64,000 nt of DNA from Paracoccus sigandri. Lineage in GTDB: Bacteria > Pseudomonadota > Alphaproteobacteria > Rhodobacterales > Rhodobacteraceae. Under the pieces are notes generated by a model, which was given only the letters and a program-made list of their open reading frames with translations, had not been told where the DNA came from and did no database searches. The stretch is from positions 62,001 to 126,000 of the forward strand of contig NZ_QNRC01000006.1 in assembly GCF_003709565.1 (NCBI RefSeq), given 5' to 3'. The position numbers and the translations under genes are program-made. Within the stretch, counting starts at the first letter, position 1, and every line of letters begins with the position of its first letter. Below are positions 51,548 through 58,703 of the stretch, in pieces.

Positions 51548-53381
51548 GGCTTTGTTCCTGCGGGGTGGGGGGACGAATGCGGAAGACGGCCAGCGCCAGC
51601 ACCCGGTCGCCCTGCCGGGCGATCAGCCGGTCGCGGTCCAGCTGGTCCAGCGCCGCCTCGATCCGGGACGGGGCGGCATCGGCGGAACTGGCCAGCCCGG
51701 CCAGCGTCGCGGTGCTGTCGCAAAGCGCATAGAGCCGCGCCGCCAGCCCCTCCAGCCGGTGCAGCGGCCGCGTCGCCACCGCGCGGCTGTCGCGGATCGT
51801 CACCCCCCCGGCGTCGAATTCCGCATCCAGCGCCGGGGGCCCGGCGGCGGCCATGCGCGCCGCCTGCCAGCGCAGCACCTCGGCCTGGACCGGGCGGATA
51901 TAGCTGTCGGGATCGCGCCCGTCGGCATGGTCGAAATCGAAGAAATAGGCCAGCCGCTGTAATTCCCGCCGCCCCAGCGGATAGACGTAGAAATAGGCCC
52001 GCGCCGGGCGCATCCGGCGGATGCCCAGCTCCTCGGCCCGGCTGTGGAAGGGGCTGAAGCGGTCCAGCCGCAAGATGCCGCAGGAACAGGGCGGGTCCAG
52101 ATGGGTCAGCCGCGGCATCAGCCGGGCCATGGCGGCATATTCCTGCGGCTCCTCGCCCGGAAAGCCGGCCAGCACGTTCCAGGACACCTCGATCCCCAGC
52201 TCGCTGCACCAGCGCATCAGCTGGATGTTCTGGAAGCCGGTGCAGCCCTTCTGCATCAGCTTCAGGACCGGGTCCGAGAAGCTTTCGATGCCGGGCTGGA
52301 TCTGGGTGACGCCCCCGGCCCGCATCAGCCGCAGCTGGTCCAGCCGCAGGTTGGACTTCACCTCGTAGAACAGGTCCAGGTGATAGCCCGCCTGGGCCAG
52401 GCGCGGAAACAGCGTGGTGACGTATTTCATGTCCAGGATATTGTCCACGCAGCCGATCCGCGCCGCCTTGTGCCGTTCGGCCAGCCAGGTGATCTCGGCA
52501 AAGGCCCGGTCCGGGGTCTTCGAGCGGAAGGCCATGGTGTCGCCATTCAGCCCGCAGAAGGTGCAATGGTGCTTGGCCCCCCACCAGCAGCCGCGCGAGG
52601 TCTCGAAGACCAGATGGCCGTCGAACTGCCCGGCCAGGGGCGAGCTGGCCAGACGGGCGAAATAATCGTCGAAATCGGGATAGGGCAGCGCGTCCATGGC
52701 GGTGACGCCGACCGACCGCAGCGGGGCTTTCTCTGCGGCGCCTTGTTCCAGGACGCCGGGCACCGGGTCGTTCCCGCGCGCCGCCAGCCGGTCCAGAAGC
52801 CGGGGAAAGCTGATATCGGCCTCGCCCGAGCAGAGATAGTCGATCCAGGGAAAGCTGCGGATCATCTGCCAGCCCATCTCGCCCTCGCAATTGGCGCCGC
52901 CGAAGACCACGACCGGCGGATCGGGCAGGGCCTTCAGCCGTTGCGCCAGCGCCAGGCAGGCGCAGGTCTGGTGAAAGACGGTGCTGAAGCCGACCACGTC
53001 GGGCCGGCGCGCCATGATCTCGGCAATGCAGCGGTCCAGATAGGCGGGCAGCAACTGCCGGATCCGCATCATCGAGGCGTAGAGATCGGCATCCTCGCCC
53101 AGGAAGGGCATGAGGATGTCGGCGATGAAATCCTGGGGACTGGCGGTGCCGTCGCCGAACAGCTCGCCCGCGAAGATCCATTCGCCGATCAGCAGGTTGG
53201 GCGGGAAGCTGGTCGCGATGCGCTGATAGGGCACCATTCCGACCAGCCCGGCCAGGTCGATGTTGAGATAGACCGCCTCGGCGCTGTGGCCGGCGGCGCG
53301 CGCCTCGGCGATCAGCAGCCCGACGCCCATGGCCGGCCGGCCGATATCGGCGAAGGGAACGACTGGGAAGACGACATGCAT
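51519..53381 (-). CDS. B12-type radical SAM enzyme of the RiPP C-methyltransferase group
   Basis: A 620-residue protein with an N-terminal cobalamin-binding-like Rossmann domain (RRPDVVGFSTVFHQT, VVVFGGANCEGEMG, about 125-170) and a radical SAM barrel. The cluster motif is spaced CWWGAKHHCTFC (C265, C273, C276; Cx7Cx2C), as in the RiPP-maturation radical SAM C-methyltransferase family. The conventional DxHxxG cobalamin motif is not visible, as is also usual in that group. A roughly 200-residue C-terminal region completes it. It lies directly after the precursor gene and before the cyclodehydratase genes. GGAGG stands 8 nt before the chosen ATG 53381; the upstream in-frame stretch runs antisense to nothing useful and overlaps the precursor gene. 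Expected reaction: C-methylation at an unactivated carbon of the core peptide. Confidence 0.82.
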   Translation of the reverse strand: MHVVFPVVPFADIGRPAMGVGLLIAEARAAGHSAEAVYLNIDLAGLVGMVPYQRIATSFPPNLLIGEWIFAGELFGDGTASPQDFIADILMPFLGEDADLYASMMRIRQLLPAYLDRCIAEIMARRPDVVGFSTVFHQTCACLALAQRLKALPDPPVVVFGGANCEGEMGWQMIRSFPWIDYLCSGEADISFPRLLDRLAARGNDPVPGVLEQGAAEKAPLRSVGVTAMDALPYPDFDDYFARLASSPLAGQFDGHLVFETSRGCWWGAKHHCTFCGLNGDTMAFRSKTPDRAFAEITWLAERHKAARIGCVDNILDMKYVTTLFPRLAQAGYHLDLFYEVKSNLRLDQLRLMRAGGVTQIQPGIESFSDPVLKLMQKGCTGFQNIQLMRWCSELGIEVSWNVLAGFPGEEPQEYAAMARLMPRLTHLDPPCSCGILRLDRFSPFHSRAEELGIRRMRPARAYFYVYPLGRRELQRLAYFFDFDHADGRDPDSYIRPVQAEVLRWQAARMAAAGPPALDAEFDAGGVTIRDSRAVATRPLHRLEGLAARLYALCDSTATLAGLASSADAAPSRIEAALDQLDRDRLIARQGDRVLALAVFRIRPPTPQEQSHGLPQAAVA

Positions 53382-53442
53382 TCGCCCTGCCTCCGCGCTT
53401 GCGACAAGGGGCCGGGGCGGCGCGCGGCCGCCCCGTCGATTA

Positions 53443-53871
53443 TCAGCCGCCCAGGTTGCCGAACCCGCCGCCGCCGAACCCGCCGCCGCCCGGCGCGCAG
53501 CCGCCGCCGCATTCGTTGATGCAGGCGCTGATGCATTGCTGGATGACGGTGCAGGGCCGGATGCATTGCTGCACGACCGTGCAGGGCCGGATGCACTGAC
53601 TGACGACGCAAGGGTGGATGACGCATTGCTGCACCACGGTGCAGGGACGGACGCACTGGCTGATGATGCAGGCATCCGGCGCCGGGATCATCGCCGGATC
53701 GTTGATCGCCGCGGGGCTCGCCGCGGGCTGGGCCCCCGCCATCATCGCCGAGACCTTGTTATAGGCGCGCATCTCTTCTTCGGTGACCTGCATCCCCTGC
53801 AGCTTGTCCTCAAGCTCGGCCACGCGCATTTCAAGGGTCTTTTCGCTGCCTTTGCTCTCCTTGTCGGCCAT
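53443..53871 (-). CDS. RiPP precursor peptide with tandem Cys decapeptide repeats
   Basis: A 142-residue peptide that fits a RiPP precursor. Residues 1-65 are a charged, helical, Cys-free leader (MADKESKGSEKTLEMRVAEL, then EEEMRAYNKVSAMM). Residues 68-125 hold 13 Cys. Five consecutive decamers occupy 71-120: SQCVRPCTVV, QQCVIHPCVV, SQCIRPCTVV, QQCIRPCTVI and QQCISACINE. The tail (121-142) is CGGGCAP followed by Gly/Phe-rich GGGGFGGGGFGNLGG. GGAGG lies 8 nt before ATG 53871. The gene is transcribed ahead of the radical SAM, ThiF, YcaO and SagB genes. Cys residues are the obvious cyclisation sites; several follow Pro. I do not recognise the family. A Cys-rich metal-binding protein is the main alternative, but context argues against it. 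Confidence 0.8.
   Translation of the reverse strand: MADKESKGSEKTLEMRVAELEDKLQGMQVTEEEMRAYNKVSAMMAGAQPAASPAAINDPAMIPAPDACIISQCVRPCTVVQQCVIHPCVVSQCIRPCTVVQQCIRPCTVIQQCISACINECGGGCAPGGGGFGGGGFGNLGG
53512..53661 (-). repeat. Five tandem 30-nt repeats in the precursor gene
   Basis: Codons 71-120 of the precursor form five in-frame 30-nt units encoding [SQ]-Q-C-[VI]-R-P-C-T-V-[VI]. Units 1 and 3 and units 2 and 4 are also alike, suggesting an older 60-nt duplication. The second unit carries a shifted second Cys (CVIHPC). At DNA level the run GTGCAGGGCCGGATGCA recurs on the plus strand around 53549 and 53579. Confidence 0.85.
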
Positions 53872-54176
53872 TTCGGAATCCTCCGCGAATGCTGGTTGCT
53901 TCCGATAATATCCTAGCATGATTCACGTGTGCGTGATGAGTTTTCGAGCGTTGTCGATTTGTTTTCAGATCAATTTTCGTAGAGATTTGTTATTGAATGG
54001 ATTTGTTTCACATAATTGAAAAGCAGGCTTCTGTCCTGGTTCCCCGTTTAATAAGCGGTAAGCATGGCTTCGTTTTCGCGTTGCCATGTATTTCGGCCGA
54101 ATCCCGCCTGCCCGTGCTGCATCGGGAAAACAGGTTTGAAATCCTGCCCTATTCGAATCGCGACCGGAAAGGCTGC
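53872..54176. promoter_or_regulatory. AT-rich spacer upstream of the RiPP operon
   Basis: This 305-nt region lies between the precursor gene and the glycosyltransferase gene, both on the minus strand. From about 53895 to 54070 it is far richer in A/T than the rest of the window (for example GTTATTGAATGGATTTGTTT), then rises again. It most likely holds the promoter of the RiPP operon. A 71-codon minus frame (53965-54180) exists but has no motif and only a TTG start. No clear -35/-10 pair or terminator could be fixed. Confidence 0.5.
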
Positions 54177-55265
54177 TCAATCGCCCATTCCCGCGCCACC
54201 TGCGGGCCGGTCATCGGCCGCGATCTGCTGGATGACGCGGCTGGCCTCTCTCGCGGTCCGGTCCCAGCCCGGCAGCCGGTGGCCGGCATCGGATGCCGCC
54301 CGTTGCAGCTGCTGCCGCCGGGCCGGGTCGGTCAGCAGCGCGCGCAGCGCCTCGGCCAGCGCCTGCGCGTCTTCGGGCGGCACCAGCAGCCCCGCCTGCG
54401 GGGGAACGGTATCGGGAACCGCCCCGGTCCTGCAGCTGACGATCGGCAGGCCATGGGCCAGCGCCTCGTCGAAGACGATGCCATAGCCCTCGAAGCGGGT
54501 GGCCAGGGCGAAGATGGACGCGCTTGCGTAAAGCCGCTCCAACTCGTCGGCCGAGACGCGGCCGGCCAGGCGGATCCTGCCCGCCACGGGCGAGGCGGCG
54601 GCCAGCCGGGCCAGCCGGGCGGCATGGGCGGTGTCCCAGGGATTGCCGACGATCACCGCCTGCCAGTCCAGCTCTGGCAGTTGCGACAGCGCCTCGATCA
54701 GGATGTCGTGGCCCTTGCGCGGATGCAGGATGCCCACCGACAGGATCAGCGGCGGCGCGACCGGGGCGGGCGGCAGCCGGGGGCGGTCGGTGCCGGGCCG
54801 GGCCACGGTGATGCGACCGGCGGGAACGCCGTAGCTCTCGATCAGGATGCGCCGGGTATGCGGGCTGGGCACAAGCACATGCCGGGCCAGTTCCAGGTTG
54901 TCGCGCTCGGTGCGGAACAGGTGGTCGCGTCGGGCCGGGGCAAGGTCGCTTTCCAGCGCCAGCGGGTGGTGGCACATGGCGATGACCGGTGCCCGCACCC
55001 CGGCCAGCCCCCGCGTGTCGATGGCGCCGAAGACCAGCCCGTCCAGGATCAGCGGGCGGGCGGGATCGACGCCGCGCAGGGCGGCCACGGCCTGGGCCAT
55101 CTGCGCCGGGTCGGGGTCGGGGAAGCTGGCGGGCAGCTCCAGGTGCTGCATGTCGTGACCCAGCGCGCGCAGCCCCTCCAGCAGGCGGCGTTCATAGATA
55201 TAGCCGCCGGTCAGCGTGGCGATGTCGCCCGGAATGGCGAAGGCGGCGGAGCAGGGGTCTGTCAT
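54177..55265 (-). CDS. Glycosyltransferase family 4 protein
   Basis: A 362-residue GT-B glycosyltransferase. The C-terminal nucleotide-sugar domain shows ILSVGILHPRKGHDILIEAL (about 192-211), RIRLAGRVSADELERLYASA and FEGYGIVFDEALAHGLPIV (the EX7E-type donor site), typical of GT4. It uses an unknown sugar donor and acceptor in the cytoplasm. Its ATG overlaps the stop of the ABC permease gene by four bases, so it belongs to that operon, which is odd company for a GT. It is the gene just upstream of the RiPP cluster; glycosylation of the peptide is possible but not shown. Confidence 0.82.
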   Translation of the reverse strand: MTDPCSAAFAIPGDIATLTGGYIYERRLLEGLRALGHDMQHLELPASFPDPDPAQMAQAVAALRGVDPARPLILDGLVFGAIDTRGLAGVRAPVIAMCHHPLALESDLAPARRDHLFRTERDNLELARHVLVPSPHTRRILIESYGVPAGRITVARPGTDRPRLPPAPVAPPLILSVGILHPRKGHDILIEALSQLPELDWQAVIVGNPWDTAHAARLARLAAASPVAGRIRLAGRVSADELERLYASASIFALATRFEGYGIVFDEALAHGLPIVSCRTGAVPDTVPPQAGLLVPPEDAQALAEALRALLTDPARRQQLQRAASDAGHRLPGWDRTAREASRVIQQIAADDRPAGGAGMGD

Positions 55266-56818
55266 CGGCGCAGCTGCTCGGGCGCATAGACCCGCAGGAC
55301 GCGCCGCTCCAGCAGGGCGACTGCCGCGTGGCACAGGGCCGAGATCACCGTGACCACGACCACCGCCGACCACAGCAGGTTGTAGTTCGAGGTCGAGGCC
55401 GACAACGCCATCAGGCTGCCCAGCCCGCGCCCGGTGGTCAGCCACTCGACCACGGTGACGGCCAGGATGGCGGCGGGCACGCTCATCCTGGCGGCGGCGA
55501 AAAGCGCGGGCAGCATGGCGGGGATGCGGACATGGATCATCTGGCGCAGTGACCCCGCCGCATAGGTTCGGAACAGGTCGAGGATCTGGCCGGGGGCCTG
55601 GCGCAGCCCGTGCAGGCAGGCGACCAGTGTGGGGAAGAACACCATGACCGCGACCAGCGTGATCGTGCCGGTCGCGCCGCGCCCCAAAAACAGCACGATC
55701 AGCGGCGCGGTCGTCACGATGGGGATCGAGCGCAGGGCGACGGCAACCGGCATGATGGGCAGCGCCAGTCCCGGCCGCAGGGTCAGAAGCGTCGCCAGCC
55801 CGGCGCCCAGAGCCAGCCCGGCCAGATAGCCCGGCAGCAGGAACAGCGCCGTCTCGCCGGTGGCCCGGATCAGCGCGGCGCGGGTGGCCGCGGCATCGGG
55901 CGCCCATGCAAGCGCCGCGACGACGTCCCAGGGGCGCTTGGCGAAGAAGGGGTCCAGGCCCAGCAGCTCCATCGCGCCCCACCAGCCGGCCAGCACCGCC
56001 AGGATCAGGACCGCTCCGTCCAGCGCCTTTCCGGCCCGCGACCCGGCGACCGGGCGCGGCGGCGCAAGGATCACCGGCGGCCGGTCATGCGAGAGGTGCC
56101 GCGCCAGCGCGCCGATCGCCGCATAGGCCGCCATCGACACCGCCGCCGCCAGCGCGGCGATGGCCCACAGCGCGGTCGCGTCCATGGCCCGCATGAAGCG
56201 GATCGTCAGCACGCCCATGCCGCGCTCGGCCCCGGTGAACTCACCCACCATCGCGCCCAGGAAGGCGGCCGGGGCAGCGATCTGCAGGCCGGCGAACAGA
56301 TAGGGCAGCGCCGCCCGCGCCCGCACATGGACCAGTTCCGCCAGCCGCCCCCGGCCATAGCTGTGGACCAGGTCCAGCCAGGCGGCCGGCATGGCCCGCA
56401 GGCCGGTCAGCAGCGGGATCAAGGTCGTGTAATAGACCGCCAGCGCGGCAAGGGCGATCTGCGGCCCCTCGCCCGGTCCCATCAGCACGCGCAGGACCGG
56501 CCCGGTTGCGATCAGCGGCAGGCAGAACACCACCAGCGCCAGGCCGCTGATCAGGTTCAGGGATCGCGGCCATGCCAGCGCCACGGCGGCCAGCAGGATC
56601 GCCGCCAGGTTGCCCAGGGCGAAGCCGGCCGCCGCATTGCGCAGCGTGACGGCCAGCGCCCGCCCGATCAGGCCGGGATTGTCGGCGATCCACGCGATGA
56701 CCTCGACCGGGCCGGCGATCAGCTGGCTGTCGGCCGTGGCTGCCGCCAGCAGCGACCATCCGGCCAGCAGGAAGGCAGAGCCGGCCAGGGCCGGCGCGAA
56801 AGCCGCCTGCCGGGTCAT
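55262..56818 (-). CDS. Fused double-domain ABC permease (NitT/TauT-like)
   Basis: A 518-residue membrane protein made of two binding-protein-dependent permease domains in one chain, where most NitT/TauT systems use a single-domain homodimer. Domain one (about 50-250) has the coupling-helix segment LVHSYGRGRLAELVHVRARAA; domain two (about 320-510) has LFRTYAAGSLRQMIHVRIPAM in the matching place. Both contain the loop GEFTGAERGMGVL / VEWLTTGRGLGSL. It overlaps the ATPase and glycosyltransferase genes by four bases each. Substrate unknown; relatives import thiamine precursors, riboflavin or sulfonates. Confidence 0.85.
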   Translation of the reverse strand: MTRQAAFAPALAGSAFLLAGWSLLAAATADSQLIAGPVEVIAWIADNPGLIGRALAVTLRNAAAGFALGNLAAILLAAVALAWPRSLNLISGLALVVFCLPLIATGPVLRVLMGPGEGPQIALAALAVYYTTLIPLLTGLRAMPAAWLDLVHSYGRGRLAELVHVRARAALPYLFAGLQIAAPAAFLGAMVGEFTGAERGMGVLTIRFMRAMDATALWAIAALAAAVSMAAYAAIGALARHLSHDRPPVILAPPRPVAGSRAGKALDGAVLILAVLAGWWGAMELLGLDPFFAKRPWDVVAALAWAPDAAATRAALIRATGETALFLLPGYLAGLALGAGLATLLTLRPGLALPIMPVAVALRSIPIVTTAPLIVLFLGRGATGTITLVAVMVFFPTLVACLHGLRQAPGQILDLFRTYAAGSLRQMIHVRIPAMLPALFAAARMSVPAAILAVTVVEWLTTGRGLGSLMALSASTSNYNLLWSAVVVVTVISALCHAAVALLERRVLRVYAPEQLRR

Positions 56819-57612
56819 TGCGCGGCCAAAGGCGGGCTGCCCGCATCGCCAAGCGCCAGCGCCGCCGAGGCATCGGCCAGAATCTGGCGGAAGGCCGGGT
56901 CGTCGGCCAGGGCCGGCCCGCGCGGCCGCTCCAGCGGCACGGCGATATCCGCGACGATCCGCGCGGGGCGGGGCGAAAGCACGATGATGCGGTCGGCCAG
57001 CATCGCCGCCTCATGGATCGAATGCGTCACCAGAACCGCGGTCGTGCCGCGCGGCTGCCACAGGGGCGGCAGGTCGCGCGCCAGCTGCTGCCGTGTCAGC
57101 TCATCGACCGCGCCGAAGGGCTCGTCCAGCAGCAGGATTTCCGGCTCGGTGACCAGCGCCCGCGCCATGGCCGCCCGCTGGCGCATCCCGCCCGACAGCG
57201 CCGCCGGCCGGGTATCGGCAAAGCCGCCAAGGCCGACAAGGCCGATCAGCCCGTCGACCAGCGCCGGATCGGGCGCCTGCCGCGCCAGCTTGCGCGCCAG
57301 GGCGACATTGCCGCGCACCGTCAGCCAGGGCAGCAGCGACGGGTCCTGGAAGGCGATCGAGATCGCGGCCCGCCGGCGCTGTTCCGCGGGCGTCAGGCCG
57401 GCCAGGCGGACCTGGCCCTGCGTCGGCTCCTCCAGCCCCGCGATCAGGCGCAGCAGGGTCGACTTGCCGCAGCCCGAGGGCCCGATCAGCGCGGTCGTGT
57501 GGCCCGCCGCAAGGGTCAGGTCCAGGGGCGCCACCGCCCGGATCCCGCCGGCAAAGACCTTGCCCAGTCCGGTGCAGGTGATCTCGGCCCTGGCGCGGGG
57601 GTCAGCCGGCAT
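56815..57612 (-). CDS. ABC transporter ATP-binding protein (NitT/TauT-like)
   Basis: A 265-residue ATPase with Walker A IGPSGCGKSTLLRLIAGLEE (about 44-63), Q-loop AFQDPSLLPWLTV, signature LSGGMRQRAAMARAL, Walker B EILLLDEPFGAVD and switch His in VLVTHSIHEA. These match the nitrate/taurine/thiamine-precursor group. ATG 57612 is chosen; the upstream in-frame extension overlaps the binding-protein gene further. It energises the fused permease. Confidence 0.88.
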   Translation of the reverse strand: MPADPRARAEITCTGLGKVFAGGIRAVAPLDLTLAAGHTTALIGPSGCGKSTLLRLIAGLEEPTQGQVRLAGLTPAEQRRRAAISIAFQDPSLLPWLTVRGNVALARKLARQAPDPALVDGLIGLVGLGGFADTRPAALSGGMRQRAAMARALVTEPEILLLDEPFGAVDELTRQQLARDLPPLWQPRGTTAVLVTHSIHEAAMLADRIIVLSPRPARIVADIAVPLERPRGPALADDPAFRQILADASAALALGDAGSPPLAAQ

Positions 57613-58600
57613 GGATTTCCTCGAGGATCGAGCGATCCCACAGGTCAGGCGTGACCTCATGCCCCAGCAGGGCCAGGGTCTCGATATTGGCGGCGACGCC
57701 GTCATCGCTCCACCAGCCGAAGCCCATCTGGTCGGTCAGGTCGGAAAACATCAGCGGCAGCTGCCGTTCCGCCTGCAGCTTCTGGGTCGCCAGGTCCAGC
57801 CCGGCATCGGGGAACATCCGCAAGGTCAGCTCGGCCGCGGCATCGGTGTCCGCGCGGCAGGCCTCCCACCCGCGCGCCTCGCCCGACATCAGCGCGACCA
57901 GTTCCTGCCGGCGGGTGGCAAGGCTGTCCTCGGTCGCGATATAGGTCTGGGAATGCAGCGCATAGCCGTGATCGGCCATCAGCATCGTTACCGCCTGAAT
58001 GCCGTTGATCGCCATCGCCACCGGCAGGTCGGTTTCCCAGCACAGCAGGCAATCGACTTCGCCGGCCAGCAGGGGCTGGGCGGAATATTGCGTGGGCACG
58101 ATCCGGATGGCGTCGAAGTCGACGTCGTTCAGGCGGCACAGCGCCTGCAACACCGGCCGGTTGGCCAGCGCCATCCCGATCCGCTTGCCCATGAGGTCGG
58201 CGGGGGTCCTGACCGGGTCGGCGGGCAGCGAGGCGATGACGAAGGGGTTCTTCTGCATCGCCACGCCGATGATGCGGAACCGCGCGCCCTGCGCCACGGC
58301 GGCGGCGGTATAGTCGGCGGCCGAGATGCCGACCAGCGCGGTTCCCGAGACGACCGGCGGCTCGACCGGCGCGTTGGGGCCGCCCTGCAGCAGCGTCACG
58401 TCCAGCCCCGCCTCCTGCCACCAGCCGTTCTCGCGCGCGATATAGCTGCCGGCGAACTGCACCGAATGCAGCCAGGACAGCTGCAGGCCGACGGCGGTCC
58501 GCGCCTGCGCGCGCGCCGGCCGCAATCCCGCCTGGCCGACCAGCAATCCGGCGGCGCCGCCGGCCAGCAGCCGTCTCCGCGTCAGGCTTGGGGGATGCAT
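57602..58600 (-). CDS. ABC transporter binding protein, NMT1/THI5-like
   Basis: A 332-residue binding protein with a signal resembling the twin-arginine type (TRRRLLAGGAAGLLVGQAG, cleavage near ARA). The NMT1/THI5-like core shows VGLQLSWLHSVQFAGSYIARENGWWQEAGLDV-type wording (about 37-68), AVAQGARFRIIGVAMQKNPF and LMGKRIGMALANRP. Such proteins bind thiamine-pyrimidine precursors, riboflavin or other heteroaromatics. First gene of the importer/glycosyltransferase operon; it overlaps the ATPase gene by 11 nt. Confidence 0.84.
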   Translation of the reverse strand: MHPPSLTRRRLLAGGAAGLLVGQAGLRPARAQARTAVGLQLSWLHSVQFAGSYIARENGWWQEAGLDVTLLQGGPNAPVEPPVVSGTALVGISAADYTAAAVAQGARFRIIGVAMQKNPFVIASLPADPVRTPADLMGKRIGMALANRPVLQALCRLNDVDFDAIRIVPTQYSAQPLLAGEVDCLLCWETDLPVAMAINGIQAVTMLMADHGYALHSQTYIATEDSLATRRQELVALMSGEARGWEACRADTDAAAELTLRMFPDAGLDLATQKLQAERQLPLMFSDLTDQMGFGWWSDDGVAANIETLALLGHEVTPDLWDRSILEEIHAG

Positions 58601-58703
58601 CGGGGAACCTCCATCATCGCATGATCGGGCAGCAGGGTGTCCCGAATCAACACTCTTTTCCCGCCTTGCGTTCCCTGCGGCGTGAACCGGGCGGCCCGGC
58701 CCG

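Noticed and set aside
53512..53661. Tandem repeats considered as a CRISPR-like array
   Set aside because: The 30-nt units are contiguous with no spacers, in frame, and encode the precursor decapeptides.
53965..54180. 71-codon minus frame between the glycosyltransferase and the precursor gene, start overlapping the upstream stop
   Set aside because: Start is TTG, no ribosome site or motif, and it lies in the AT-rich spacer; kept only as a remote possibility.
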